Assembly: GCA_003278255.1 (NCBI GenBank)
Contig: QCFZ01000002.1
Span: forward strand, 124,001-188,000
Source of the DNA: Prochlorococcus sp. AG-363-O15
Lineage (GTDB): Bacteria > Cyanobacteriota > Cyanobacteriia > PCC-6307 > Cyanobiaceae
Direction of reading: 5' to 3'
DNA: 64,000 bases
The notes beneath the pieces are model-generated. The model ran no database searches and was not told where the DNA came from. It was given only the letters and a program-made list of their open reading frames with translations. Positions 1 to 9,875 of the stretch are shown here, one piece after another (within the stretch, counting starts at the first letter, position 1; every line of letters starts with the position of its first letter). A program made the translations under genes and the position numbers.

Positions 1-1587
1 AAGATTGATCAAAGAATATCAAATGTTAAATTTGATGATGGAGTTAAAATTCAGGCGAAGGTTGGTTCATCTAGAAGTGTAAGGAATGATGGAATAGGTA
101 ATCAATTTAGTAGGCTTCAATCTAATAGGTTTATAACTGGTTCAATTACTCGATGGAGGATTCAAGCTTCAAAAGTCATTGTTAATTCAAGCGGATGGAA
201 AGCTGATCGAGTAAGTTTTTCTAATGATCCTTTTACTCCAACTCAGACAAGAATTGATGCAAAAGATGTTGTTATAAGAGAGGATGAGAATGGCGATATC
301 TTAATAGAAAGTGCAAGTAATAAATTAATAGTTGAAGAGAGGCTAAGTTTTCCAGTTACGCGAAAGAAGAAAATCAAGAGGGAAGAGGTGGAAAATAGAT
401 GGGTTTTAGGTGTAGATGAAAAAGATAGGGATGGTTTCTACATAGGACGTAATATGAAACCTTTTGCAATTGGCGATAGATATACTCTTTCTTTGCAGCC
501 TCAATTTCTTGTTCAGCGATTTTTAAAAGGTAAAACAAATAGCTATCTTAAAAAAGGAGATTCAGCTAAAAGTAAAAAGAGCAATCAAAAAATCAATTTC
601 AGTGATTGGTTGGGATTAAAAGCAGAATTGGGAGGGAGTACCTTTGGTTGGGATGTAATGATAAATGCCAATATAAGTACTTGGAACACCAATAGATTTG
701 CTGATGGCTCGAGGTATTGGTCAAGGATAAAGAAGGCTTTTGATTTCCCTATTCTAAATGAAGTTGATATTAATTTGTTTGGTGCTTATAGATATCGAGC
801 TTGGAATGGTTCTCTTGGAGAAACTGATATATATTCAGCTTATGGAGCTTTTCTCGAGAAGAAAGGTTCATGGAAATGGTCTAAATTAAGTAACAGTTAT
901 TTATTAAGACTAGGAGCTGGTAATTATCGAGCAGAAGAATTTGGCGAAGGAAACCTGGCTAGCCTCTGGAGAACTAACTTTTATGGTGTAATTAATAGTA
1001 GTTATCCTATATGGATTGGAAGCAAGGCAGACTTAACCCATAATTATGCCTTTCGTTATTCGCCGCGAGCTATTGTTCCTGGCCTAACATTAAATTCAAG
1101 AATTAGATCAATTTATTCGGCTTATGGAGATGGAAAAAGCTTAAATACTATTAGCTTTTCAGCAGGACCTACGTTGGTTCTTGGAACTTTTAGCAAGCCA
1201 TATCTTGACTATACTAAAGTCTCAATCTTTGCTGGTGCAACTATCAAACAAGGCTCCAGCCCTTTCGATTTTGATGAGGCGATAGATCTCAAGACATTAG
1301 GAATAGACTTTACTCAGCAAATAGCAGGTCCTTTATTAATTAATACTGGTTTAGAGTTGAATATTGATAAAGAATCTAAATACTTTGCTAAAGCAACAAA
1401 TTCAAAGGTTGAGTTGATTTGGCAAAGACGTTCATATGACTTTACTTTATATTATAGACCTTATGAGAGGGTTGGGGGATTTAAAGTTAATCTCAATAAT
1501 TTTAATTTTGATGGACCTGGGCTACCTTTCATGCCTTATAAATTTGATCATCAAGATATTCATCTTGATGATCAAATAATGCCCTAG
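1..1587 (+). CDS. DUF3769 family protein, LptD/OstA-like, 5' end cut off
   Basis: The frame is open from base 1, so the visible 528 residues are the C-terminal part of a longer protein; the first ATG, at 388, is internal. The text reads as beta-strand-rich outer-membrane protein: alternating aromatic and polar residues and repeated Tyr/Trp/Gly-rich stretches. The segment around VENRWVLGVDEKDRDGFYIG and the tail match my memory of the cyanobacterial DUF3769 family, thought to correspond to the LPS-assembly protein LptD. The role in inserting lipopolysaccharide into the outer membrane is family inference. A perfect inverted repeat lies inside the last codons. It converges with leuD, 41 bases away. 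Confidence 0.75.
   Translation, partial: KIDQRISNVKFDDGVKIQAKVGSSRSVRNDGIGNQFSRLQSNRFITGSITRWRIQASKVIVNSSGWKADRVSFSNDPFTPTQTRIDAKDVVIREDENGDILIESASNKLIVEERLSFPVTRKKKIKREEVENRWVLGVDEKDRDGFYIGRNMKPFAIGDRYTLSLQPQFLVQRFLKGKTNSYLKKGDSAKSKKSNQKINFSDWLGLKAELGGSTFGWDVMINANISTWNTNRFADGSRYWSRIKKAFDFPILNEVDINLFGAYRYRAWNGSLGETDIYSAYGAFLEKKGSWKWSKLSNSYLLRLGAGNYRAEEFGEGNLASLWRTNFYGVINSSYPIWIGSKADLTHNYAFRYSPRAIVPGLTLNSRIRSIYSAYGDGKSLNTISFSAGPTLVLGTFSKPYLDYTKVSIFAGATIKQGSSPFDFDEAIDLKTLGIDFTQQIAGPLLINTGLELNIDKESKYFAKATNSKVELIWQRRSYDFTLYYRPYERVGGFKVNLNNFNFDGPGLPFMPYKFDHQDIHLDDQIMP
1542..1577. repeat. Perfect 16-bp inverted repeat at the end of the DUF3769 gene
   Basis: Arms 1542-1557 and 1562-1577 are exact reverse complements around a 4-base loop (ATTC). 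The repeat is coding, giving part of the DHQDIHLDDQIM tail, and ends 7 bases before the stop codon's last-codon region. It lies about 50 bases downstream of the leuD stop on the other strand. No long T-run follows on either strand, so it may be a weak bidirectional terminator or an RNA 3'-end stabiliser. Confidence 0.6.
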
Positions 1588-1628
1588 ATTTCTTATTGTG
1601 AGAAGTTGCTTTCCTTAAGTTATTACTA

Positions 1629-2264
1629 TTAACTCATTGACTTGAAATTATTGAGATAAGGCAATTTATTCATTGTAGTTATTAATTCATTCTTTTTTGA
1701 TAAGAGTTGAGCGGTTGTATCCCATTGCCCCTTTAATAGCATCTCCTGAAAACCAGTTTCTATATTAACTTTCCATTCTCTAGATATATTTTTGATCAGG
1801 CAATTGGCAATATCAACCTTCCATACTTGGTTTGGTTGATTATGTATTTCTTTTTGAATGGCGCGTATTGAACTTGCTGAAGTTGTCATACATGGAATAC
1901 CTAGTGCTAAACAGTTCCCAAAGAAAATTTCAGCAAAGCTTTGACCTATAATTGCTCTAATACCCCATCTCATTAGTGCTTGGGGTGCATGTTCTCTACT
2001 AGATCCACAGCCAAAGTTTTCATTAACTACAAGAATAGATGCATCTTTATTTGTAGTTTGATCAAATGGATGTGATCCGTTTTTTTCAATACGGTCATCA
2101 GCAAAAACTTGTTCACCTAGTGATTCAAAATTGATACATTTTAAGAATCGTGCAGGTATAATTCTATCTGTATCAATATCATCTCCTGGTAAAACAAGAC
2201 AACTACCTGTTATTTTTTCTATACAGCCTTTTGGGAATGTGTCCTTAAGATTTTGTTGTTCCAT
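1629..2264 (-). CDS. leuD: 3-isopropylmalate dehydratase small subunit LeuD
   Basis: Small (swivel-domain) subunit of the LeuCD isomerase, which converts 2-isopropylmalate to 3-isopropylmalate in leucine biosynthesis in the cytoplasm. The 211-residue length is usual. Seen: the GDDIDTDRIIPARFLK motif near residue 27 and NFGCGSSREHAPQAL near residue 83, the conserved substrate-recognition segments of aconitase-type swivel domains. It lies 20 bases after leuC on the same strand, so the two are almost certainly co-transcribed and form the heterodimer. Confidence 0.96.
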   Translation of the reverse strand: MEQQNLKDTFPKGCIEKITGSCLVLPGDDIDTDRIIPARFLKCINFESLGEQVFADDRIEKNGSHPFDQTTNKDASILVVNENFGCGSSREHAPQALMRWGIRAIIGQSFAEIFFGNCLALGIPCMTTSASSIRAIQKEIHNQPNQVWKVDIANCLIKNISREWKVNIETGFQEMLLKGQWDTTAQLLSKKNELITTMNKLPYLNNFKSMS

Positions 2265-2284
2265 GAAATTTTGAGAACTTGTTT

Positions 2285-3700
2285 TTATGATTGTTGAGTA
2301 AGTAAGTTTCTTACATCCGATACTTTTCCGGTTATAGCAGCTGCAGCTACCATTGCAGGGCTCATTAGAAGGGTTCTACCATTTGCAGAGCCTTGACGCC
2401 CTTTGAAATTTCTATTACTTGAGCTTGCGCTAATTTGACTGCCATTTAATCTATCTGGATTCATTGCTAGGCACATTGAACACCCAGGTTCTCTCCATTG
2501 AAAGCCTGCATCTTTGAAAACATTATCAAGTCCTTTTGATATTGCATCGTTAGCTACTTTTTCTGATCCTGGCACTACAAATGCTTTAACTCCTTTAGCA
2601 ACTTTGTTCCCTTTTACAATATCTGCTGCAATTTCTAGATCACTTAAACGACCATTTGTGCAACTTCCTATAAAACAAACATCTATTTGCACATCTTTTA
2701 TAGAACTACCTGGTTTTAGCTTCATATATTTGTAAGCTTCTTCAGCAATTTGCTTGTCTTTATCTTCAAGTGATTCTGGGTATGGTAGTAGTTCTTCTAT
2801 TGAGATGCCTTGCCCAGGAGTAATTCCCCAAGTCACTGTTGGCGAGATTTTTGATGCATCAAACTTGATTTCATCGTCATAAACTGCATCTAAATCACTA
2901 GACAATTTTCGCCACCAATGAATTGCTTTGTCCCATGAAGAACCAACAGGAGAATGTATTCGACCCTGAAGATAATCAAAAGTAATTTCATCTGGATTGA
3001 TATATCCGCATCGAGCCCCTCCTTCTATAGCCATATTGCATATTGTCATTCTTTCTTCCATTGAAAGAGCTTCTATTGCTGGACCCGCAAATTCATATGC
3101 GTATCCCACACCGCCTTTGACGCCTAATGTTTTGATTATGTGAAGGATTAGATCTTTCGCATAAACACCTTGGTTGAGTTGTCCATCTATCCATATTCGT
3201 CTGACTTTAAGTTTGTTCATTGTCAGGCTTTGAGTGGCCAGAACATCGCGCACTTGGCTAGTACCAATTCCAAAAGCAATTGCGCCAAACGCTCCATGAG
3301 TTGATGTATGTGAGTCGCCACAAACAACAGTCATTCCTGGTTGTGTAAGACCTAATTCGGGAGCAATTACATGGACTATTCCTTGATTTCCACTGCCTAG
3401 GCCATAAAGCTTGATATTGTGATTTTGACAGTTTTTCTCCAAAGTAAGGAGCATCTCTTCTGCTAGAGGGTCTGAAAAAGGACGACTTTGGTCAGTTGTA
3501 GGAACTATGTGATCAACTGTTGCCACTGTTCGATCAGGACAACGAACTTTCATTCCCAGCTCTTTTAAGGCTGCAAATGCCTGAGGACTAGTTACTTCAT
3601 GTATGAGATGTAGCCCTACAAAAATTTGAGTGGCTCCTCCTGAAAGCACAGAAACCTTGTGAAGATCCCAGACCTTGTCATAGAGAGTTTTAGAACTCAA
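2285..3700 (-). CDS. leuC: 3-isopropylmalate dehydratase large subunit LeuC
   Basis: Catalytic subunit of isopropylmalate isomerase, carrying the [4Fe-4S] cluster. The three cluster cysteines are visible: Cys347 in FIGSCTNGR, and Cys407 and Cys410 in [12 protein letters not shown]. The aconitase motif [20 protein letters not shown] starts near residue 128. The 471-residue length is normal. The start [14 protein letters not shown] agrees with the family N terminus. It sits upstream of leuD and 26 bases after cinA in a minus-strand run. Confidence 0.97.
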   Translation of the reverse strand: MSSKTLYDKVWDLHKVSVLSGGATQIFVGLHLIHEVTSPQAFAALKELGMKVRCPDRTVATVDHIVPTTDQSRPFSDPLAEEMLLTLEKNCQNHNIKLYGLGSGNQGIVHVIAPELGLTQPGMTVVCGDSHTSTHGAFGAIAFGIGTSQVRDVLATQSLTMNKLKVRRIWIDGQLNQGVYAKDLILHIIKTLGVKGGVGYAYEFAGPAIEALSMEERMTICNMAIEGGARCGYINPDEITFDYLQGRIHSPVGSSWDKAIHWWRKLSSDLDAVYDDEIKFDASKISPTVTWGITPGQGISIEELLPYPESLEDKDKQIAEEAYKYMKLKPGSSIKDVQIDVCFIGSCTNGRLSDLEIAADIVKGNKVAKGVKAFVVPGSEKVANDAISKGLDNVFKDAGFQWREPGCSMCLAMNPDRLNGSQISASSSNRNFKGRQGSANGRTLLMSPAMVAAAAITGKVSDVRNLLTQQS

Positions 3701-3726
3701 TTTCTAAAAGCATGTAGTTGAAGACC

Positions 3727-4998
3727 CTAAACCCCACGCACTAGAAGCAAGCGCAAATAATCAAGTCCTCTTACAACACTCAATTTCTGGATAGCAATCC
3801 TTTCTCGATGTGCTCCGAATCTTTCCACAAATGATTCGCAGCCAAATGGGCCTGCTATAGCAAAGTGAACTAATCCCACAGGTTTTGTCTTAGTTCCTCC
3901 GCCTGGTCCTGCTACACCGCTAACGGCAATACTCCAATCAACATGAAGTTTCTGCAATGCAGCATTAGCCATTGCTTTTACTACGTGCTCTGAAACAGCA
4001 CCATGCTTGTTAATTAATTCAGAAGGTATTCCAAGTATTTTTTGCTTGCTCAAGTTGCTGTAAACAACTAGGCCCCCTAAGAAAACATCTGACGCTCCTG
4101 GAGTTTCAGTCAAAGTTGCACAAATACCTCCACCAGTACATGATTCTGCTATGCCAAGAGTCTCTCCTCTTTGACGTAATTGATTAATTACTACTGAAGC
4201 CAATGTTTCATGATCTACCCCATAACAGTATGAGCCTGTTTTTTTACGTAAATTGGCTTCTAAAGGCCTAAGAAGAGATAGGGCTTCTTCAGTATTTTTT
4301 GCACGAGCAGTAAGACGTAATTTCACTTCTCCTGTTCCTGCATAGGGTGCTAATGTTGGATTTTCATTTGTTAGTAAATCAGCAACCTGTTCAGCAAGAG
4401 TCGACTCTTTAATGCCACTAAATCTCAATATCTTACTAACTATTGTGTGCTGATTGTCTGCATAGTTGCGAAGCCATGGGATAGCGGTTTCTTGCCACAT
4501 CCTCTTAAGTTCGGAAGGAACTCCTGGGAAAGTTATTATTGTAAATTGATTGATTGGTGTCCATATCATTCCTGCAGCCGTTCCTGTTGGATTAGGAATT
4601 ATTGTTGCTTTTTCTGGGAAAAAGATTTGTTTTTGATTGCTTAATGGCATGCCCTTCTCATTAGGGCTTAACTTCTTTTTTATATCCTCCCAAAGTTCAG
4701 GCCTTGCTTTTAATGGCGATTTAAATATTGAAGCTATAGTTTCAGTCGTTAAATCATCAGGTGTTGGCCCAAGTCCGCCTGTTGTAATAAGAATTCGACT
4801 CCGTTTAGAAGCTTCTAGAACCATCTCCTTAAGTCGTTTAGAATTATCTCCAACTACGCTTTGCCTGTAATGAGGTAATCCAATTGAAGCTAATTCTTCA
4901 GCTAAATACTTTGCATTACTATTTATAATATTGCCAAGTAAAAGTTCTGTTCCAATGCATAATATCTCGACACCATTTTTACTTATATTTTTATTCAT
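3727..4998 (-). CDS. cinA: CinA-like protein (competence/damage-inducible, NMN deamidase type)
   Basis: Two-domain CinA protein of 423 residues. The N-terminal half is a molybdopterin-binding-like domain, with GTELLLGNIINSNAKYLAEEL near residue 17 and TTGGLGPTPDDLT near residue 73. The C-terminal half is the PncC-type domain, with IAESCTGGGICATLTETPGAS near residue 285 and AVSGVAGPGGGTKTKPVGLV near residue 362. The family recycles nicotinamide mononucleotide to nicotinate mononucleotide and has ADP-ribose pyrophosphatase activity in some bacteria. It lies between glyA and leuC on the same strand, 15 bases after glyA. Confidence 0.93.
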   Translation of the reverse strand: MNKNISKNGVEILCIGTELLLGNIINSNAKYLAEELASIGLPHYRQSVVGDNSKRLKEMVLEASKRSRILITTGGLGPTPDDLTTETIASIFKSPLKARPELWEDIKKKLSPNEKGMPLSNQKQIFFPEKATIIPNPTGTAAGMIWTPINQFTIITFPGVPSELKRMWQETAIPWLRNYADNQHTIVSKILRFSGIKESTLAEQVADLLTNENPTLAPYAGTGEVKLRLTARAKNTEEALSLLRPLEANLRKKTGSYCYGVDHETLASVVINQLRQRGETLGIAESCTGGGICATLTETPGASDVFLGGLVVYSNLSKQKILGIPSELINKHGAVSEHVVKAMANAALQKLHVDWSIAVSGVAGPGGGTKTKPVGLVHFAIAGPFGCESFVERFGAHRERIAIQKLSVVRGLDYLRLLLVRGV

Positions 4999-5013
4999 AA
5001 TAAAGGCTTCTGC

Positions 5014-6288
5014 TTAGTAATTTCTTTTGTATAAAGGAAACTCTTCGCATAGTTCTTTTACTGTATTAATGCAAGATTGAAGAATATGCTCATCTGTTGG
5101 AGCTAAAAGTCTATCTGCGATAACATTGGCAACTTTTAAGAAAGCTTTGTTGGTGAAACCACGTGTGGTTAGTGCTGCTGTGCCTATACGAAGTCCACTT
5201 GTGACGAATGGAGATTCTGGGTCAAAAGGTACAGTGTTTTTATTTGCAGTGATATTTACTTCGCTAAGTAATAAATCAGCGGTTTTTCCTGTCATTCCTA
5301 TACTTCGTAGATCTAATAAGACAATGTGATTATCAGTGCCACCACTTACGACGGAAATGCCTCTTTCTTTTAAGCACTTAGCTAAAGCTTTTGCATTTTC
5401 AATGACTTTCTTACAGTAAACAATAAAGTCTGGATGGAGTGCTTCTCCCAAGGCAACTGCTTTTGCTGCGATTACATGTTCAAGAGGTCCTCCTTGTGAA
5501 CCAGGGAAAACGGCTTTATCAAATTTTTTCCCAAACTCTGCATCTCTACAGAGAATAATTCCTCCTCTAGGTCCTCTAAGAGTTTTGTGAGTTGTTGTTG
5601 TTACAACATCGCAATGTGCTAAAGGATTGGGATGAAGTTTTGCTGCTACAAGTCCAGCTATATGAGCTATATCAGCAAGTAAATATGCACCTGTTTCATC
5701 TGCAATTGAACGGAATTTCTCAAAGTTGATTGTTCTTGGGTATGCAGAATATCCACAAATTATTAATTTCGGCCGATGTTTTATTGCTAATTCGCGAATG
5801 TTGGCCATGTCAAGTTGTTGAGACTCTTTATCAACTTCATAATTAATCACCTTGAACCATTTTCCGCTGACATTTACAGGAGATCCATGAGTCAGATGAC
5901 CTCCATGTGAGAGGTTCATGCCCATGATGGTGTCCCCTGGCTTGAGAAGAGCTAGGAAGACAGCAAAGTTTGCTTGGGCACCGCTATGAGGCTGAACATT
6001 TGCCCATTCAGCATTAAAGAGTTTCTTTGCACGCTCAATAGCTATTTGTTCAATTGAATCGATGTATTCACATCCGCCGTAATAGCGTTTTTTGGGTAGT
6101 CCTTCTGCATATTTATTAGTAAGAACAGAGCCTTGAGCTTGCATTACTGCTTGAGATACAAAGTTCTCACTTGCAATTAGTTCTAGATGTGTCTCTTGCC
6201 TTTGTAATTCCTTGTCAATTAAAGAGGCTATGGAAGCATCGGTGTCCTCCAAATTCTTATTAATGGCTAATTGGGAGTAGTCCTCCAT
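5014..6288 (-). CDS. glyA: Serine hydroxymethyltransferase GlyA
   Basis: PLP enzyme interconverting serine and glycine while loading tetrahydrofolate with a one-carbon unit. The PLP lysine is Lys235 in [16 protein letters not shown]; the early ASENF motif is at about residues 39-43 and [19 protein letters not shown] near residue 59. The 424-residue length is typical. It is the first protein gene of a minus-strand run with cinA and leuCD, and tRNA-Arg lies upstream. I looked for a glycine riboswitch in the leader and see no convincing paired aptamers. Confidence 0.97.
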   Translation of the reverse strand: MEDYSQLAINKNLEDTDASIASLIDKELQRQETHLELIASENFVSQAVMQAQGSVLTNKYAEGLPKKRYYGGCEYIDSIEQIAIERAKKLFNAEWANVQPHSGAQANFAVFLALLKPGDTIMGMNLSHGGHLTHGSPVNVSGKWFKVINYEVDKESQQLDMANIRELAIKHRPKLIICGYSAYPRTINFEKFRSIADETGAYLLADIAHIAGLVAAKLHPNPLAHCDVVTTTTHKTLRGPRGGIILCRDAEFGKKFDKAVFPGSQGGPLEHVIAAKAVALGEALHPDFIVYCKKVIENAKALAKCLKERGISVVSGGTDNHIVLLDLRSIGMTGKTADLLLSEVNITANKNTVPFDPESPFVTSGLRIGTAALTTRGFTNKAFLKVANVIADRLLAPTDEHILQSCINTVKELCEEFPLYKRNY

Positions 6289-6409
6289 TTGGTTGGGGCA
6301 GAAGTTTTCGAATCGTAAGCAATGTTTGATCAGTCTTGGTCAAAGAGCAATGTTTGGATTGCAGATCAAAGCTTTCTTAAAAAAAACTGCCCTTTTGGGA
6401 AGTTGAAAG

Positions 6410-6483
6410 CGCGCCTGGAGAGATTCGAACTCCCGACCCTCTGATCCGTAGTCAGATGCTCTAATCCGCTGAGCTACAGGCGC
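6410..6483 (-). tRNA. tRNA-Arg (anticodon ACG)
   Basis: Read on the minus strand from 6483, a full cloverleaf forms: acceptor GCGCCTG pairs perfectly with CAGGCGC, D-stem GCTC/GAGC, anticodon stem TCTGA/TCAGA with loop CTACGGA (anticodon ACG), and T-arm GGGAG TTCGAAT CTCTC. The discriminator base is G. CCA is not encoded. ACG is the arginine anticodon that is normally deaminated to ICG by TadA and reads CGN codons. Confidence 0.96.
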
Positions 6484-6573
6484 AAGAAACAATTCATAAG
6501 ACCCTATTACGGGGTCCTTCGTCAACCAATTCATCCATATAGCGCCACAATCGTATGGAGTGAAAAGTTTCTT

Positions 6574-6834
6574 ATGCCCATTCGTTGGTATGGCACAGGG
6601 GATCCAACAGATCCGATCTACTTACATTTCTCTCGAATTGTGAACTTCACAATTCATTTCATGGCCTTTGCTGCGATTAACAGTGGTCTTTGGTTTTTTC
6701 AAAATCTGAATCATCCATGGACTCATTTGAATTGGTTTACTGATTTGTGGCTGGTTGGCTTGTGTTCACATCTCTTGATAGTGATTTGGCTCAGGCCAAA
6801 AAATCTCAGCAAATCTTCTTCAAGTGAGGACTGA
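6574..6834 (+). CDS. Small two-helix membrane protein, unknown function
   Basis: 86 residues. Two hydrophobic stretches, about residues 27-45 (IHFMAFAAINSGLWFF) and 58-75 (LWLVGLCSHLLIVIWL), look like membrane spans. The N terminus (MPIRWYGTGDPTDPIYLHF) is polar and the C terminus is a serine-rich tail. The position in front of two other small genes suggests a conserved picocyanobacterial gene group. I do not recognise a named family and assign no function. Its end overlaps the open frame of the next gene, but that gene's likely start (6866) lies 31 bases beyond the stop. Confidence 0.7.
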   Translation: MPIRWYGTGDPTDPIYLHFSRIVNFTIHFMAFAAINSGLWFFQNLNHPWTHLNWFTDLWLVGLCSHLLIVIWLRPKNLSKSSSSED

Positions 6835-6865
6835 GTCCACTTATCCAATTCTTTGTTCCCATCCC

Positions 6866-7156
6866 ATGTCGCTTGATCAAAATGACCTCCAAGAGATTGG
6901 GTTTGCAATTGCTGATCGCCTCTATATCCAAATAGGTAGTTGGCATTTATATCTTGGTGATGCTGGCCTTGCAGAAACTTTGGCTATTGAATGCAATGCA
7001 AATCTCGATCAAGGTGCAACTATTGCCGCTAGGCAAGCTCTTGAGTCGGTTCAGGTTCAATTGGCCGGAGGTACCACTCGATTGCCTCTGGCTAGATTGA
7101 TTCCTCCTGGACAGCTTCTCGATTTAGAGGAGATTTTGGACCCCTATTGCCGATAA
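6866..7156 (+). CDS. DUF3181 family protein
   Basis: 96 residues from the ATG at 6866; a more upstream in-frame ATG at 6824 would overlap the preceding gene and add 14 residues with no family look. The text LQEIGFAIADRLYIQIGSWHLYLGDAGLAETLA, then a C-terminal LIPPGQLLDLEEIL, agrees with the small cyanobacterial DUF3181 family. No signal peptide or membrane span is seen, so it is likely cytoplasmic or thylakoid-associated. Function unknown. It is followed 25 bases later by another small gene and is probably co-transcribed. Confidence 0.72.
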   Translation: MSLDQNDLQEIGFAIADRLYIQIGSWHLYLGDAGLAETLAIECNANLDQGATIAARQALESVQVQLAGGTTRLPLARLIPPGQLLDLEEILDPYCR

Positions 7157-7181
7157 GGTTGCAGGTATTAAGGGAGGCCCC

Positions 7182-7445
7182 GTGCTGATCATCGAGGTCA
7201 CCAACGCTCGCCAGGTAGTGCGTCAACGCATTGGCAAATTGGGAGAGCGCCTTATAGGGAAAGTTGTCGATGCTGAAGCGCAGGTAGAAAAAGCTTTGAT
7301 ACAAGAAATGGAAACAGCATTTCAAGAATTTGGGATTGAGGCTCGTATCGTTTCAGTTCAAGGGCCGAAGTTTACAAATCGGAATCAATTGGAATTGCCA
7401 CTTCAAGTACGTGAAGAAAGAGATGTTCATCTTAAGGAAGAGTAA
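7182..7445 (+). CDS. Conserved small cyanobacterial protein, unknown function
   Basis: 87 residues starting at a GTG at 7182, supported by a strong ribosome binding site (AGGGAGG) about 5 bases upstream. The protein begins LIIEVTNARQVVRQRIGKLGERLIGKVVDAEAQ, is charged and probably helical in its first half, and has no membrane span or catalytic motif I can recognise. The last 14 bases overlap the 3' end of murJ on the opposite strand. Third gene of a small-protein run. Confidence 0.7.
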   Translation: MLIIEVTNARQVVRQRIGKLGERLIGKVVDAEAQVEKALIQEMETAFQEFGIEARIVSVQGPKFTNRNQLELPLQVREERDVHLKEE

Positions 7446-9039
7446 TTTTTCTCTTGATAGTTATTAGTAAATTATTTATGTCAGATACTCCTAATGCACT
7501 TGATGCAAGGCCAAAAAATCCAAGACTAATTGCGCTAGAAAGTCCTACTCCTGCAAATTTACCAATAACTCCTGGAGGCCAATTTATGCCAGTTTCAAGT
7601 CCCCAGGCAATCCATCCTGAAGAAATGCCAACGAAGATTAATTTCAGCCCATTAAAACTCCATTCTGTTAAAGGTAGTCCATTCAGTTTTTGATTTAACT
7701 TCCTTAAAAGAGCGAAACAAGTGAAGAGATTTACAGCAGCTGTTGCAAGAACAAGTCCTTGAGCTCCAAAATTGAAGGGGAGTTGATTACCCCATGGAGA
7801 TGGTCCCCCTATCAAAAACCAATCAAAAATTATATTCGCTGCTATGCCTAGTGTTGAAATTTTGAAAGGGGTCTGCCCATCTCCTAATGCATAAAAAATT
7901 CTGATTAATAAATCTCTGCCAAGGTAAAATGGCATCCCTATACCATATGCAATAAGTAATCCTGCCACCAATTCTACGGCTGTCTTTTCAAATGCTCCCC
8001 GCTGATATATAAGGCTAACAATAGGGCCTCCTAAAGATATAAATAGTGCCCCTAGAGCAATCATGCTTGAAGAAGAGAATATAAGACCTTGACGAATTCT
8101 TTTGATTAGTTCAGATCTTTGTTCTATGTTTCTTAGCTTTGCGTAAGTGGGTAGGAGTGGTACTAATAAAGTATTAGAAATTAATCCTAAAGGAGCTTGA
8201 ACTAATAGAGTTGCATAACTTAGTCCAGCTGCAGCTCCAACTATGCCTGAAGCAAAAAAGAGATCTGTAACGACATTGATTTGCAGCATTCCCGAAGCGA
8301 GAGATGCAGGTGCAATTATTTGGAAAACTTCTTTTACTCCAGGATGATTCAAATCCCATATAAATTTAATATTAGTTAGACCATTCTTTATAAGTGAGGG
8401 TAGTTGTATAAACCATTGAAGGAGTGAACCTGCTAGTGTCGCAATAGCCAAGATGATTCCACCCTTAATTGCAAGTTCTGTGGGAGTTGAATTATCTTTT
8501 ATTAGAATCCAATAAAAAATTACTCCTGTAATCAGAGAAAAACTCGACATTAGAGGAGAAATTGCGGGAATCCAAAATTCTTCAGATGCATTTAAAACAC
8601 CAAAACCGAGTCCTATAAGTCCTGCCAATAGCGCCATGGGAGACATTAATCTCAGTTGTATAACTGCAATTTGATGTAATTCTGGATTTAACCCCGGACC
8701 TATAAGATGAATAAGAGGATCAGCTGCAAAAAATAGAAATGCAGTTATTATTATCAGAATCAAACTAATTATGGTGTTTAGAGAGACTAAGATGTAATTA
8801 ATTTCTTCTTTGGATCGTCTGCTCAGTGCGCTAACCATTGCAGTATGAAATGGACCATTAATTCCGCCAAGGAGTATTAAAAAGAATCCAGGAATGACAT
8901 AGGCATAGTTGTAAGCATCATAAGCAGCGCCTACTCCAAAAGCTGCGGCAATTACTAGCTGTCTTATTAACCCGCCAGCTTTGCTTAGCAGTGTCCCAAG
9001 GCTGACAATTAGAGCAATTTGTTTAAGAGATTTTGTCAT
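7432..9039 (-). CDS. murJ: Lipid II flippase MurJ (MviN family)
   Basis: Polytopic inner-membrane protein of 535 residues that moves the peptidoglycan precursor lipid II across the membrane. Seen: the N-terminal helix with GTLLSKAGGLIRQLVIAAAFGVG and GINGPFHTAMVSAL, then about a dozen hydrophobic segments, including LIYQRGAFEKTAVELVAGLL near residue 355, all characteristic of MviN/MurJ. It stands alone on the minus strand and its 3' end overlaps the small gene at 7182-7445 by 14 bases, tail to tail. Confidence 0.94.
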   Translation of the reverse strand: MTKSLKQIALIVSLGTLLSKAGGLIRQLVIAAAFGVGAAYDAYNYAYVIPGFFLILLGGINGPFHTAMVSALSRRSKEEINYILVSLNTIISLILIIITAFLFFAADPLIHLIGPGLNPELHQIAVIQLRLMSPMALLAGLIGLGFGVLNASEEFWIPAISPLMSSFSLITGVIFYWILIKDNSTPTELAIKGGIILAIATLAGSLLQWFIQLPSLIKNGLTNIKFIWDLNHPGVKEVFQIIAPASLASGMLQINVVTDLFFASGIVGAAAGLSYATLLVQAPLGLISNTLLVPLLPTYAKLRNIEQRSELIKRIRQGLIFSSSSMIALGALFISLGGPIVSLIYQRGAFEKTAVELVAGLLIAYGIGMPFYLGRDLLIRIFYALGDGQTPFKISTLGIAANIIFDWFLIGGPSPWGNQLPFNFGAQGLVLATAAVNLFTCFALLRKLNQKLNGLPLTEWSFNGLKLIFVGISSGWIAWGLETGINWPPGVIGKFAGVGLSSAISLGFFGLASSALGVSDINNLLITIKRKITLP

Positions 9040-9122
9040 TATTTAATTCATTTGATTAAATATAGTTCTTAAAGATCTTTAGACTTTGAGAGGTCCATTG
9101 TGCACATAGTGATTGAACTCTG

Positions 9123-9875
9123 ATGCTTGGCAAGCCTTTGCTCACATTTCCAGCCTTAGAAGAAGGCATCTTGTTAAAAAGATATAAACGCTTCATGGCA
9201 GATGTGGAGCTCAAAAGCGGAAAAATTGTAACGGCACATTGTGCAAATACTGGTCCTATGAAAGGTGTTCTCCACCCAGGAGGAAGAGTAAGGCTTAGAT
9301 ACGTACAGTCACCGACGAGGAAACTTTCATGGACATGGGAACAAGCTCAGGTCCCTTTGCCAAGTGGTGATTTTTGTTGGGTAGGAATAAATACAGGATT
9401 GTCAAATACTCTTGTTCAATTGGCTATACAGGCTGATTGCCTTAAGAAGGAATTTGGTCATATTGAAAAAATTAAAAAAGAAGTTGTTTATGGAGTGAAT
9501 AAGCGCAGTCGTATTGACCTTCTTTTGATCCCAGAGCCAAAAGAAAGCGAGTTTAGAGAAATTTATGTGGAGGTCAAAAATACTACTTGGACTGAAGGTT
9601 CTACAGCTTTGTTCCCAGATACAGTTACTGAACGGGGGCAAAAGCACCTTAAAGAGTTAATTTCTGTTTTACCTAAATCAAGAGCGGCATTAGTACCTTG
9701 TCTAAGTCGGTCTGATGTAAAAGCTTTTGCTCCAGGTGATGTTGCAGACCCTAAATATGGAGAACTTTTTCGTAGCGCATCAAATTTAGGTGTAGAAGTG
9801 ATTCCGTGTTGTTTCGGATTTCACTCTGATCACATTTCTTGGGAAGGTAAGAGGCCGGTAGTGGAAATTACTTAA
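9123..9875 (+). CDS. sfsA: SfsA family protein (sugar fermentation stimulation homolog)
   Basis: 250-residue SfsA protein. Recognisable segments are EGILLKRYKRFMADVEL near residue 15, TAHCANTGPMKGVLHPG near residue 38, YVEVKNTTWTEGSTALFPDTVTERGQKHLKEL from residue 149, and the PD-(D/E)xK-like core in that last stretch. E. coli SfsA was described as a maltose-gene regulator and later grouped with nucleases; the physiological role in cyanobacteria is unknown. Divergent from murJ with an 83-base gap. Confidence 0.9.
   Translation: MLGKPLLTFPALEEGILLKRYKRFMADVELKSGKIVTAHCANTGPMKGVLHPGGRVRLRYVQSPTRKLSWTWEQAQVPLPSGDFCWVGINTGLSNTLVQLAIQADCLKKEFGHIEKIKKEVVYGVNKRSRIDLLLIPEPKESEFREIYVEVKNTTWTEGSTALFPDTVTERGQKHLKELISVLPKSRAALVPCLSRSDVKAFAPGDVADPKYGELFRSASNLGVEVIPCCFGFHSDHISWEGKRPVVEIT

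Noticed and set aside
6289-6409. Glycine riboswitch upstream of glyA
   Set aside because: No paired glycine-aptamer features are visible; the tRNA-Arg gene occupies the region beyond.
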